From assembly GCF_025165795.1 (NCBI RefSeq), contig NZ_JAJAGO010000006.1, positions 248,001 through 312,000 of the forward strand: a DNA stretch of 64,000 nucleotides, read 5' to 3'. Of the stretch, positions 32,260 to 41,773 are shown piece after piece; positions within the stretch are counted from its first letter, which is position 1; the number at the start of each line of letters is the position of its first letter. The position numbers and the translations under genes were made by a program. The DNA is from Streptomyces gossypii. GTDB lineage: Bacteria > Actinomycetota > Actinomycetes > Streptomycetales > Streptomycetaceae. Below the pieces are notes generated by a model that worked only from the letters and a program-made list of their open reading frames with translations, did no database searches and was not told the DNA's origin.

Positions 32260-32616
32260 ATGCCAGAGCCGCACACGGCTCCCGACCAGCCCGGCGGCAC
32301 GCCGCGCTTCCGGCGCCCCGCACCGCTGCTCTACGAACCTGCGGCGCCGGCGCCCGACGACGAGCACTTCTTCGATCTTGATTCGCTGGAGGACCCGCGT
32401 GAGCTGCTGGAACGCTCGACCGAACTGACACTGGCGTTCCGGGCGGCTGCCGACCGCGCGATGGAGTTCCAGGCGATAGCCGCGGCGCAGCTCGCCGACC
32501 CCAAGCGGTTCGACCGGCTGCCCGACGACGTGATCGCCCAGCGCGCGGACTGGACGGAGGACTACGCCCGCAAAATGATCGAGTTCGGCCGCGAGCTGCT
32601 GGGGAAGCGCGCCTGA
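32260..32616 (+). CDS. small conserved-type hypothetical protein
   Basis: A 118-residue acidic protein. The N-terminal 30 residues are Pro-rich, and the rest is helical: FFDLDSLEDPRELLERSTEL, LAFRAAADRAMEFQAIAAAQLAD, DDVIAQRADWTEDYARKM. ATG at 32260 with CCTGGAGG upstream. No transmembrane segment. I recognise it only as a Streptomyces-type hypothetical next to the tRNA-Lys locus. Confidence 0.72.
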   Translation: MPEPHTAPDQPGGTPRFRRPAPLLYEPAAPAPDDEHFFDLDSLEDPRELLERSTELTLAFRAAADRAMEFQAIAAAQLADPKRFDRLPDDVIAQRADWTEDYARKMIEFGRELLGKRA

Positions 32617-32742
32617 CCTCTGCCCCAAGCACCACGGAGGGGGTGCGGGCGAACGCGGAGAGTACCCGAACGCACTCCGCCCCGTCCCGGTTTCCGGCGA
32701 TTCATGGAATTCCCTCCGAGGAGACGGGTAGACCTGTTCGTC

Positions 32743-33357
32743 ATGAGCGATCCCGTCGGCCCCGCAGCGAACGTCGCCCCCGCCGCACCCGTCACCCCCG
32801 AGGGTGCCGACTGGCTGGCCTCCGCCAGCCGCTTCCCCCGCAGTGTCCACGCCCTGTGGGCGCTCCGCCCCGGTGCACCCAGCGTGCTGCCGTGCGGCTC
32901 CGTCTTCGATGTGGCGAGCACCCCGGCACACCAGGGGCGCGCGCTGCTGGACTGCCTCTGGTCCCGGGGGCGCGGCAGCGGACCGGTCGCCGTTCACCGC
33001 GGGCGGCTGCTGCTGTTCGCGGCGCCCGGCACCGCGGACCGGCTGCCCGCCCTGCTGCGCTGGGAGGAGTGGCGCAGCGACGCCGAGGGGGCGGCGTTCC
33101 CCCCGCTGCTGTGCCACGGACTCGGCGACGCGGTGACCGTGCCTGCCCTGATCCCGGACGCCTCGGCCGGGGAGGCGCCGCCCTGCCGTCTCCCCGCAGG
33201 ACCCTCCCGCTGGCTGGTGCCCCCCGGCGTACGGCATCCGTGGCTGCCTGGCCCGGAACTGCTGCTCTGGGCCTGCGTGCGTACCCTCCGCTCCTCCCGT
33301 GCAGGTGGGGGCGGTGGCGGCGGGGGGAGAACCAATTTTCACTACGCGGGATCCTGA
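32743..33357 (+). CDS. primase/polymerase-N-terminal-like hypothetical protein
   Basis: A 204-residue protein from ATG at 32743 (MSDPVG...). It carries the series found in the bifunctional primase/polymerase N-terminal-like proteins of Streptomyces: WLASASRFPRSVHALWAL, VLPCGSVFDVASTPAHQGRALLD (in part), PVAVHRGRLLLFAAPGT, and WLVPPGVRHPWLPGPELLLWACVR near the end. Acidic catalytic residues of active primases are not obvious. The C-terminus is a Gly-rich tail reaching to 25 bases before the tRNA. A start at 32704 is possible but less typical. Confidence 0.65.
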   Translation: MSDPVGPAANVAPAAPVTPEGADWLASASRFPRSVHALWALRPGAPSVLPCGSVFDVASTPAHQGRALLDCLWSRGRGSGPVAVHRGRLLLFAAPGTADRLPALLRWEEWRSDAEGAAFPPLLCHGLGDAVTVPALIPDASAGEAPPCRLPAGPSRWLVPPGVRHPWLPGPELLLWACVRTLRSSRAGGGGGGGGRTNFHYAGS

Positions 33358-33381
33358 TGCTAGGGTCTACAACGTCAGCAG

Positions 33382-33455
33382 GCGCCGTTAGCTCAGTTGG
33401 TTAGAGCAGCTGACTCTTAATCAGCGGGTCCGGGGTTCGAGTCCCTGACGGCGCA
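33382..33455 (+). tRNA. tRNA-Lys (CTT anticodon), copy 1
   Basis: A 74-nt cloverleaf: acceptor GCGCCGT/ACGGCGC, D-arm with GTTAGCTCAGTTGGTTAGAGC pattern (in part), anticodon CTT in the loop ACTCTTAAT, T-arm GGGGTTCGAGTCCC, discriminator A. No CCA is encoded. It is identical to the copy at 52881-52954. Confidence 0.97.
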
Positions 33456-33464
33456 CAGACAGCG

Positions 33465-33494
33465 AAGGCCCCCTCGTGCAGACGAGGGGGCCTT
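33465..33494. terminator. terminator after tRNA-Lys copy 1
   Basis: AAGGCCCCCTCGT and ACGAGGGGGCCTT form a perfect 13-bp stem with a 4-base loop, 10 bases after the tRNA and 16 bases before the stop of the convergent metalloprotease gene. Confidence 0.85.
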
Positions 33495-33509
33495 CCGCGT
33501 CTCCCGTCC

Positions 33510-34775
33510 TCACTGCCGCTCCCCCCTGGTCACCTTCACATCCCAGCCGCCGCCCGTCGCGGGCTCGCCGACCTCCACCCGCACTCCCCCGCCCGCATCC
33601 GTGTCGTAGCTCTCACCCGCTTTCAGCGTCGCGTCCGCGAGCGGCGGATAGACGGAGTCGGGTTGGCAGCCCTCGCTGTCCGGATGTCCGTCGATCACCT
33701 GCACCGGGCCGTCCGCCGAGGCCGCGTCGGCCCGGACCCGGTAGAGCAGCACTCCCTCGCCGCACATCCCGGCGTCGTTCCCCAAGGGGGTGCGCGCCTC
33801 GATCGCCAGCGCCTCGAAGGTGCCGGTACGGACCACGATCAGGCGGGCGTCACCGCCCGGACCGGCCGCGGCCCCCATCGGCGCGCCGAGCGGCCGCAGC
33901 GTGTGCCAGGTGGTGCCGGACTCCGCGGGTACGCAGTCCACGTTCCACGACCGGAGCCAGCCCACCTTCCACTTGTGCCAGCCGAAGAGGTCGGGGGCCA
34001 GTCCGAACTGGCTGCCCATCAGGTCCCAGTCCCCCACATGGGTGTCCCAGTCGCCCTTGCCGTCGCCGGGACGGCGGTAGAGGTCGGGCAGGTCGAAGAC
34101 GTGCCCGGTCTCATGGGCGAGGACGTTCCGGTCGGGCGGGTGCTGTTCGAAGACGGTGACGATGCGCCGTATCTCCGTGCCGTCGACAACCATGGGCTCG
34201 TCGAAGTTCACCACCTTGGTGGCATCCGAGTTCACCCCCGGGGCGTGCGGGTCAGCCACCAGATAGACGAGGTCGTAGTCGCCGAAGTCCACCAGAGGGT
34301 CGGCAGTCGCCACGGCGTCGCGCAGGAAGGCGGTGCGCAGTTCGGCGTCCCAGTCCCGCCGTATTCCGTAGGCGGTGGAGGGGGCCGGCATCGGGACCCA
34401 GACTTCCCGAGGCCGGGGCCGCAGCTCCAGGCGGCCGTAGGAGGCGCGGGCGAAGAAGTCCGAGGTGACCGGAAAGTGATCGGCGACCAGTGCGTCCGTG
34501 GTCACGGAGGGCTCCCGGTCCGGGAACGAGAGGAAGAGCATCAGCGCGTCGAGAGGGCGGACGGGCCGCGGGTAGTCGGAGTTCCAGGTGTCGAGCCCCT
34601 CGGAGTGGTGGGCGCCGGTGCGCGGGAGGGCGCAGGAGCCCACCACGGCCGCGGCGGTGGACGGTCCGGCGGCGAGCGCCGTCCAGACGATGGCCGTCAA
34701 CGAGTTGAGCACGCACGCGGTACGCCGCCACGGGCGTCGCCGGGCCACCCCCTCGGGTACAGCCGATCGCGCCAC
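33510..34775 (-). CDS. secreted M6-like metalloprotease
   Basis: A 421-residue secreted protease. An N-terminal signal/TM stretch covers about 18-46 (ACVLNSLTAIVWTALAAGPSTAAAVVG, in part). The catalytic motif HETGHVFDLPDLY has zinc ligands His221 and His225 and Glu222, with Asp228 as expected third-ligand region. DWDLMGSQ further on is the M6/immune-inhibitor-A-type 'D-x-MG' turn. A C-terminal beta domain (about 290-421) ends in the VTRGERQ tail. M6 proteases such as immune inhibitor A digest host or environmental proteins. The GTG start at 34775 has GAGG upstream, and the gene faces away from cdgA. Confidence 0.82.
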   Translation of the reverse strand: MARSAVPEGVARRRPWRRTACVLNSLTAIVWTALAAGPSTAAAVVGSCALPRTGAHHSEGLDTWNSDYPRPVRPLDALMLFLSFPDREPSVTTDALVADHFPVTSDFFARASYGRLELRPRPREVWVPMPAPSTAYGIRRDWDAELRTAFLRDAVATADPLVDFGDYDLVYLVADPHAPGVNSDATKVVNFDEPMVVDGTEIRRIVTVFEQHPPDRNVLAHETGHVFDLPDLYRRPGDGKGDWDTHVGDWDLMGSQFGLAPDLFGWHKWKVGWLRSWNVDCVPAESGTTWHTLRPLGAPMGAAAGPGGDARLIVVRTGTFEALAIEARTPLGNDAGMCGEGVLLYRVRADAASADGPVQVIDGHPDSEGCQPDSVYPPLADATLKAGESYDTDAGGGVRVEVGEPATGGGWDVKVTRGERQ

Positions 34776-35124
34776 GTGTGGACCTCGCGGGGTGGGAAGC
34801 TACGGTTCTCACCCACGATGTCTTCTTTACTCTGTTTTCGCCGTATTTGGCTACGCCGGTTGGGTCACCCACAATATGATTACTCGGAGTAGTTCTGGTC
34901 GTGCTTGACCACTCACTTCCGGCTGCGGTGCAGAATCGATCATTCTCTTTCGTGCGTACCTCCGACAACACTCGACCGAGTGTCAGAAGTACCGCCCGGA
35001 GGCTGGATCGCGTACCGCACGAACCTCTATGATCGCCACATTTCCAGCGCGGATCTGCCTCCGGATGGCCTACGGTCGGTCGCTCGATTGGTCCGCACGC
35101 GACGAGTGACCGCAGGAGTGATCG
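34776..35124. promoter_or_regulatory. divergent promoter region between metalloprotease and cdgA
   Basis: About 350 bases without a credible gene and with unusually AT-rich patches near 34820-34890. It holds a perfect palindrome ACACTCG-AC-CGAGTGT at 34968-34983, roughly 140 bases before the cdgA start. BldD is known to control cdgA in S. coelicolor, but I do not see an unambiguous BldD box. Confidence 0.55.
34968..34983. promoter_or_regulatory. 16-bp palindrome upstream of cdgA
   Basis: ACACTCG and CGAGTGT are perfect inverted arms separated by AC. Its size and place suit a dimeric regulator of cdgA. The protein is unknown. Confidence 0.5.
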
Positions 35125-36891
35125 GTGAACGGACCCTCCGACGGACCAGGCGAAGCCTCGCACGAGGCTTCGACCACACCAGCGCACACCCTCACGGAAA
35201 GTGAGGAGACCCGTCCCCGGGAGAGCGACTTCCGGGCCGCCTTCAACGCCGCCCACACCGCCATGGCCGTGCTCGACGGCCATGGCCACGTACGCAGCGC
35301 CAACCGCGCGCTCGAACGCCTGCTCGGTGCCGCTCCGGACGGTCTGATCGCCGCCCCCGTGGCGGGCCTCCCCGGACTCGACCTGGACTCCCGCGCGCAC
35401 GGCGACTACGAGGAGGCGCTGCGCGGACGTGCTCCGGAGATGTCCTGCACACGGCGGCTCAAGCACGCCGACGGACACCCCCTGTGGGCCGAGATCACCG
35501 TCGCCCCGACCGTGCGCCAAGCGGATCCCCGCCGCGGAGAGGCGCTGCTGTCCGTCGTCGACATCAGCGAGCGGCGCGCCCTCCAGCAGCGGCTCCGCCA
35601 CCTCCAGATGCACGACCCGGTCACCCGGCTGCCCAACCGCACGCTGTTCTTCGAACGGCTCTCCGCCGCCCTCTCCGAATCCGCCACCGGACGGATCGGG
35701 CTGTGCTACCTCGACCTGGACGGCTTCAAAGCCGTCAACGACACCCTCGGCCATCCGGTCGGCGACCAACTGCTCGACGCGGTCGCCCAGCGGCTCCTGC
35801 GCTGCGGCGAGGAGGGCGGCCACCTGGTGGCGCGGCTGGGCGGCGACGAGTTCGCACTGCTGGTGGAGGGCTCGACCGGGACCGACCAGCTCACCCGGCT
35901 CGCCCAGACCGTGCTGCTCGCCCTCCAGCAGCCCTTCGAGCTGGGCGGCCAGCGCCTCGCGGTCTCCGCCAGCATCGGCGTACTGGAACGGGAATCCGCA
36001 GGCACCAGCGCGACGGGGCTCATGCAGGCCGCCGACACCACGCTCTACTGGGCGAAGGCGGACGGCAAGGCCCGCTGGACGCTCTTCGACCCGGAGCGCA
36101 ACGCCCACCGCATGACACGGCAGGCGCTCACCAGCACGCTGCGCCCGGCGGTCGAACGGGGCGAGTTCGTGCTCGAGTACCAGCCCATCATGGACTTCGG
36201 GGACGACACGCTGCAGGGCGTGGAGGCCCTGGTGCGCTGGCGCCACCCCCGCTTCGGCACACTCGGCCCCGACCGCTTCATCGGGCTGGCCGAGGAGAAC
36301 GGCGCGATCGTCCCGCTGGGCCGCTGGGTGCTCACCGAATCCTGCCGCCAGGCACGCCGCTGGCTGGACGCACACCCCGGACGGCCGGTCTTCGTCAGCG
36401 TCAACGTGGCCGTACGTCAGGTCTGGGACTCCGATCTGGTCACGGACGTCCAGCGCATCCTGGAGCAGACCGGCGTGCCCTCCGACCTGCTCCAGCTGGA
36501 GCTGACCGAATCGGCGGTGATGGGCTCGGCCGGGCGCCCGCTCCAGGCGCTGCACGCGCTCAGCGAGATGGGCGTCCGGATCGCCATCGACGACTTCGGC
36601 ACCGGCTACTCGAACCTCGCCTACCTCAGCCGCCTTCCGGTACGAACCCTGAAGCTGGACGGCACCTTCGTACGCGGCTTCCGTACCGCCCGGCATCTGA
36701 ACCCCGCCGACGAGACGATCGTCACGGCCCTCGTGCAGCTCGCACACAAGCTCGGTCTCACCGTGACGGCCGAGTGCGTGGAGAGCCAGGCCCAGGCGGA
36801 ACGGCTGCGGCGGATCGGCTGCGACTCGGGGCAGGGCTGGTACTACGCCAGGCCGATGGCACCTGAGGGAATCACGGCGCTCCTGGGGTGA
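35125..36891 (+). CDS. cdgA: CdgA, PAS-GGDEF-EAL cyclic-di-GMP enzyme
   Basis: A 588-residue soluble protein. PAS-like sensor at about 35-150, GGDEF domain about 160-325 with intact GGDEF at 239-243, EAL domain about 335-588 with EAL at 367-369, DDFGTG at 489-494 and LKLD (Lys510, Asp512). Both catalytic sites look complete, but no RxxD inhibitory site precedes GGDEF. CdgA in S. coelicolor is a c-di-GMP synthase whose overproduction blocks sporulation and whose gene is a BldD target. This gene's domain order and its chromosomal position between ceb and cslA match it. GTG at 35125 has CAGGAG upstream. Confidence 0.88.
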   Translation: MNGPSDGPGEASHEASTTPAHTLTESEETRPRESDFRAAFNAAHTAMAVLDGHGHVRSANRALERLLGAAPDGLIAAPVAGLPGLDLDSRAHGDYEEALRGRAPEMSCTRRLKHADGHPLWAEITVAPTVRQADPRRGEALLSVVDISERRALQQRLRHLQMHDPVTRLPNRTLFFERLSAALSESATGRIGLCYLDLDGFKAVNDTLGHPVGDQLLDAVAQRLLRCGEEGGHLVARLGGDEFALLVEGSTGTDQLTRLAQTVLLALQQPFELGGQRLAVSASIGVLERESAGTSATGLMQAADTTLYWAKADGKARWTLFDPERNAHRMTRQALTSTLRPAVERGEFVLEYQPIMDFGDDTLQGVEALVRWRHPRFGTLGPDRFIGLAEENGAIVPLGRWVLTESCRQARRWLDAHPGRPVFVSVNVAVRQVWDSDLVTDVQRILEQTGVPSDLLQLELTESAVMGSAGRPLQALHALSEMGVRIAIDDFGTGYSNLAYLSRLPVRTLKLDGTFVRGFRTARHLNPADETIVTALVQLAHKLGLTVTAECVESQAQAERLRRIGCDSGQGWYYARPMAPEGITALLG

Positions 36892-37075
36892 GCCGTACGC
36901 CCGGTTCCCGCCGTCGCGGATTCCGCCGGACCCAGTTCGCGGTGGCTGCGCGCCGCGGCGGCGGCACGGGGGTGGCGGCCACCGGCCGCCACCCCCATCA
37001 GCCCGGCGGGGGTGCGGCCGTCGTCGGACCCCGCGCGGCAGCGCGGGCGCGCGGGAAGAGGGGCAGGTGGGCTAA

Positions 37076-37238
37076 GAGCCCCTAACAGAATGGGCGGTCG
37101 GCTTGCGACGCCTGGCACGCGCGCTCGCCGCGTTGTCGGAGTCGTCCATGTACGCCCAGTACGAGGACGATCCTCCGCCTTGCGAGCGCACGCACCAGAC
37201 GCCGCAAGCTGATCGACCGCCCATTCTGTCAGGGGCTC
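37076..37238. mobile_element. 163-bp MITE with terminal inverted repeats and TAA target duplication
   Basis: Left end GAGCCCCTAACAGAATGGGC and right end (reverse complement) GAGCCCCTGACAGAATGGGC differ at one base, and similarity continues through GGTCG and the TTGCG-CGTC parts for about 40 bases. TAA at 37073-37075 and 37239-37241 flanks the element as a direct repeat, the size made by IS5-type elements. No transposase fits in 163 bp, so it is non-autonomous. The core relates to 27921-27984. Confidence 0.82.
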
Positions 37239-37248
37239 TAAGAGCTGT

Positions 37249-37273
37249 CCCGTGATCCCTGGTGGATCACGGG
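37249..37273. terminator. hairpin at the end of the LLM oxidoreductase gene
   Basis: CCCGTGATCC and GGATCACGGG form a perfect 10-bp stem with loop CTGGT, just 16 bases beyond the leftward gene's stop at 37290. It may be its terminator. It also resembles ends of other Streptomyces insertion elements, so a transposon scar is possible. Confidence 0.6.
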
Positions 37274-37289
37274 ATTACGGGATGAGCCC

Positions 37290-38360
<1,071 letters not shown>

Positions 38361-38550
38361 GGGCGGCCCGCCTCCTCCATCGTCCGCAGGCCGGGAAGAC
38401 GCGCCTGCGCTACCTGCACGTACGCCGGGGCCAACCCGGCGCGGCGGCGCGCTATTCCCGGCCACCGGTCCCGGCCCGCCCGGCCACCGGCTGGTGGCCC
38501 GGCGGGGCGGGGCCGGAGCGGCTCGCCCCGCCGGGCGGGCCGCACGCACG

Positions 38551-39273
38551 TCAGGAGAAGAGCGTGCCCAGGGCCGGTGCGCGGACCGTGACGTCGAGCA
38601 GCCGGAGCCCTTCCCTGGCTGTCACCTGGTTCGCCGTGAGGACCGGCTTGCCGAGCGCCTCCTCCAGCTGGGGGATCCAGGCCGCCGTGTGCAGTGCCGT
38701 GTCGGGCAGCAGGACCGCCTGGGCGTCCGGGTGGTCGCCGCCACGGGCGAGGGCGAGGACCTCTTCGAGGCCCCAGGTGCCCACCTCGGCGGCGGTGATG
38801 ATGCCGCTTCCGCGCATCGCCACCACCTCCGCGCCCGCGGCCTTCAGAAAGTCGGTGAACAGCTCCGCGACGTCCTCCGGGTAGGTCGCCGCGATGGCGA
38901 CCCGTTCGACGCCCAGCGCGCGTACGCCCTGGGCGAAGGCGAACGAGGTGCTGGAGGCCGGGAGGCCCGAGGTGCCGGAGAGCTCGCGGACCTGCTGGTG
39001 CGCGCCGTCCCAGCCGAAGACGAAGCTGGCGCTGGTGCAGGCCCAGACGACCGCCTCCGCGCCGAGTGCCTTCACCTCCTCGACCTTGGCGGCGAGCCGG
39101 GCCGCCGAGCCCATCTCCAGCAGGGCGTCGACCCGGTGGGCGTCCTCACCGATGTCCGTATGCACCAGCGGCAGCCGTACGTCGGCGCCGGCCTCCCGGA
39201 GGATGCCTTCGAGGCGCGGGAAGTCGTCTTCCGCGGAGTATCCGGGGTAGAGGAACCCCACCGCCTGTGCCAT
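38551..39273 (-). CDS. maleate-isomerase/arylmalonate-decarboxylase-type protein with one catalytic Cys
   Basis: A 240-residue Asp/Glu-racemase-superfamily protein (EutA, maleate cis-trans isomerase, arylmalonate decarboxylase). The first catalytic Cys is in AVVWACTSASFVFG (about 77-90). At the position of the second Cys (normally in CTNL) it has LLPDTALHT, so Asp replaces Cys. TANQVTARE near the end is the typical family motif. With only the first Cys, a maleate isomerase two-Cys mechanism is unlikely. It could be a decarboxylase, hydrolase or racemase variant. AAGGAG precedes the ATG at 39273. It sits 149 bases from a second, two-Cys paralogue. Confidence 0.82.
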   Translation of the reverse strand: MAQAVGFLYPGYSAEDDFPRLEGILREAGADVRLPLVHTDIGEDAHRVDALLEMGSAARLAAKVEEVKALGAEAVVWACTSASFVFGWDGAHQQVRELSGTSGLPASSTSFAFAQGVRALGVERVAIAATYPEDVAELFTDFLKAAGAEVVAMRGSGIITAAEVGTWGLEEVLALARGGDHPDAQAVLLPDTALHTAAWIPQLEEALGKPVLTANQVTAREGLRLLDVTVRAPALGTLFS

Positions 39274-39422
39274 GTGTGCTCCTTCGCGTGGAACCACCGG
39301 TTCGTGCCGGTGGAGGGATGCGGTACTCGGTCGGTCACTGCTCGGACGGGGTCAACCCGCCCGTGCGCGCACGTACGCTCGCCGGGGCGCCCACTCGGAC
39401 ACCCCGGTCAATGTGATTCAAC

Positions 39423-40466
39423 TCACACTGGTGGCTGGCCCGCGGCCCGGTCGTCGGGACCGGCGGGAGGATACGGCGGGTCGTAGGGATCCAGGGGCTC
39501 GGCGCCGCCGCCCTGGTCCGCACCGGCCAGTGCGGCCTCCGGCCCGGCCGGGCCCGCGGGATGCGCCAGATCCGCGGGGGCCGTGTCCACCGGGCCGGCG
39601 TCCACCGGTTCGCCCGGACCGAACTGCTCCCCGGGGCCGGGGGTGTACTGCTGCTCACCCGGACCGTGGCTCTCCAGCGGTTCGTACGGCCCGTAGGGCT
39701 CCGACGGCGCCATCGCCGCCGGGCCGCGTCGCGCCACCGGGTCCAGCAGCGCCTGGTAGTGGCCGACCGCCTGCTTGCCGATCCGCTGCAGCGCCGCCCA
39801 CATCGTCACCTGGTTCGCCGAGAGGACCGGCATCCGCAGCTCCGCTTCGAGCTGGGGTATGACGTCGTAGGTCGGCAGGTTGGTGCAGCTGATGAAGAGC
39901 GCGTCCGGGGCGTCGACGGCCGCCTCGCGGGCCATGTCGACGACGTCCCGGTACGGGACCTTCCAGATGTGCCGGGTCAGCCCGAGATAGCTGCGCCCGG
40001 TGACCGCGATGCCCGCTTCGCCGAGGTAGTCCTCCAGCGAGTCGGTTACCGACTTCGTGTACGGGGTGACCACGGCGACGCGGCGTGCGCCGAGCTCTCG
40101 CAGCGCTTCGAGCAGCGCGCCCGAGGTGGTCAGGGTAGGCACCTCTCCGGCCTGCTGCATGGCCACGGTCATCGCCTTCTCTCCCGCGGTGCCACCGACG
40201 AAGCTTCCGGAGGTGCAGGCGTAGGCGACGACCTCAGGGGCCACCGCGGTCAGCGCGAGTACGGCCTCGTGCAGCGTTTCGTGTTCGCTGACGAGACGGG
40301 CCAGGTCGAGGCTGACCTCGACGGGGACGAAGGGTGTGCGTGTGAGGTGGAGCGACACATCGTCGGGCACCCAGCGCCACAGCTCGCGATCCAGCGCGAA
40401 GTCGAACGGCGCGACGATTCCGACGCCGCGCTGCGGCTGCGGTCCACCGAGGAAGGAGACATCCAT
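39423..40466 (-). CDS. maleate-isomerase-type protein with Pro/Gly-rich acidic tail
   Basis: About 347 residues from ATG at 40466. The catalytic part (about 1-250) keeps both cysteines: VVAYACTSGSFVGG and FISCTNLPTYDV, plus SANQVTMWAALQRIG, matching maleate cis-trans isomerase or EutA. The last 95 residues are a Pro/Gly/Asp/Glu-rich disordered tail (EPYGPYEPLESHGPGEQQ and onward) not normal for this family. A TTG at 40505 would add 13 residues. The gene is divergent from the dehydrogenase at 40680. Its partner may be the one-Cys paralogue beside it. Confidence 0.82.
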   Translation of the reverse strand: MDVSFLGGPQPQRGVGIVAPFDFALDRELWRWVPDDVSLHLTRTPFVPVEVSLDLARLVSEHETLHEAVLALTAVAPEVVAYACTSGSFVGGTAGEKAMTVAMQQAGEVPTLTTSGALLEALRELGARRVAVVTPYTKSVTDSLEDYLGEAGIAVTGRSYLGLTRHIWKVPYRDVVDMAREAAVDAPDALFISCTNLPTYDVIPQLEAELRMPVLSANQVTMWAALQRIGKQAVGHYQALLDPVARRGPAAMAPSEPYGPYEPLESHGPGEQQYTPGPGEQFGPGEPVDAGPVDTAPADLAHPAGPAGPEAALAGADQGGGAEPLDPYDPPYPPAGPDDRAAGQPPV

Positions 40467-40679
40467 TTCGAGCCCCAAAAGAGACGGAGGGGTGGCACGG
40501 GCCAAAGAAAGAGATAACCGGTCAGACGCCGGGAACGCCGGGACAGATGCCTTTGTTGACGAAGGTAGTTCGCCGTCCCTACCGTGGTCAATCCTCGCAT
40601 CTGCGACACCATCCGCGCGCTGTCCCCGCGCCCGTCCGCACAGCCCAGCCGCCCTTCGTTTCGAAATGGTTTACTTCCT

Positions 40680-41642
40680 ATGTCCGAAACATGTGTTCTT
40701 GTCCTGGATGCTGATCCACTGCCGCGGCTCGACCGCCTCACCGATCGTGCCCGCGTGCTGCACGCGGACGAGAAGTCGCTGGCAGAGCGCTTGCCGGAAG
40801 CCGACGTCCTGCTCGTGTGGGACTTCCTCTCGGACGCCGTGCGCGAGGCGTGGTCCGGCCCCGGCCGCCGTCCGCGCTGGGTCCACACACCGAGCGCGGG
40901 CGTCGACCGGCTGCTGCCCGAGCTGGCCGGTTCCGAGACGGTTCTCACAAATGCCCGCGGTGTCTTCGACCAGCCCATCGCCGAATACGTCGCGGGGCTC
41001 GTGCTCGCCATGGCCAAGGACTTCCACGGCAGCCGGGAATTGCAGCGGCAACGACGTTGGCGGCACCGGGAGACACTCCGGGTCGCGGGCACTCGGGCGG
41101 TGGTCGTCGGCTCGGGCCCCATCGGCCGGAAGATCGGCCGCACCCTCATGGCGCTCGGTGTCTCCGTCGACCTCGTCGGGCGTACGGAGCGGTCCGGCGA
41201 TCCTGATTTCGGCCGGGTGCACTCCGGTGACTCCCTCGGCACTCTGCTGGGTGAAGCCGACTGGGTGGTGTGTGTGGCGCCGCTCACCGACGCGTCGCGG
41301 GGCATGTTCGACGCCTCCGCGTTCGCCCGGATGAAGCCGGAGGCGCGCTTCATCAATGTGGGCCGCGGGCAGCACGTGGTGGAGGCCGACCTCGTCGACG
41401 CGCTGCTGTCGCACCGGATCGCCGGAGCCGCGCTGGACGTCTTCCACGAGGAGCCGCTGCCGGTGGAGAGCGGGCTGTGGGATGTGCCGGGGCTGCTGAT
41501 CTCGCCGCACATGAGCGGCGACACCCTCGGCTGGCGGGACGACCTGGCCGAGCAGTTCCTTGACAACTTCGACCGGTGGGATGCCGGTGAGCCCCTGCTG
41601 AACGTCGTCGACAAGCAACTCGGGTACGTGCCGGGCAGCTGA
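40680..41642 (+). CDS. D-2-hydroxyacid dehydrogenase family protein
   Basis: A 320-residue NAD(P)-dependent oxidoreductase: Rossmann loop VVVGSGPIGRKIGRTLMALG (about 139-158), Arg in INVGRGQHVVEADLVDALL, Glu in DVFHEEPLP and catalytic His in LISPHMSGD. It interconverts 2-oxo and D-2-hydroxy acids. The substrate is not evident. The start at 40680 is taken because the family N-terminus (CVLVLDADPLPRLDRL) begins there, though its ribosome binding site is poor. It is 131 bases before the amidase and divergent from the maleate-isomerase-like gene, so it belongs to the presumed catabolic cluster. Confidence 0.88.
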   Translation: MSETCVLVLDADPLPRLDRLTDRARVLHADEKSLAERLPEADVLLVWDFLSDAVREAWSGPGRRPRWVHTPSAGVDRLLPELAGSETVLTNARGVFDQPIAEYVAGLVLAMAKDFHGSRELQRQRRWRHRETLRVAGTRAVVVGSGPIGRKIGRTLMALGVSVDLVGRTERSGDPDFGRVHSGDSLGTLLGEADWVVCVAPLTDASRGMFDASAFARMKPEARFINVGRGQHVVEADLVDALLSHRIAGAALDVFHEEPLPVESGLWDVPGLLISPHMSGDTLGWRDDLAEQFLDNFDRWDAGEPLLNVVDKQLGYVPGS

Positions 41643-41773
41643 GCCCGGCCTCCGCACCCCGCACGCCCGGCCTGTGCCGCGTGCCCTGTTCCCTCCCCCA
41701 CGCCTGTTCCCTCCCCCCACGCCTTGCCCGTCCCGCATGTCCCGCTTGTTTCACCCGATTCGAGGAGGACTCG

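Noticed and set aside
35108..35122. Possible BldD box TGACCGCAGGAGTGA just before cdgA
   Set aside because: It is two bases too long for the TNACNC(A/T)GNGTNA consensus and overlaps the ribosome binding site. Known BldD control of cdgA is not enough to call it.
34252..36747. 831-residue reverse-strand open frame over cdgA and the metalloprotease start
   Set aside because: It covers cdgA in antisense and joins a different frame of the protease gene. The real proteins in the other frames carry intact catalytic motifs.
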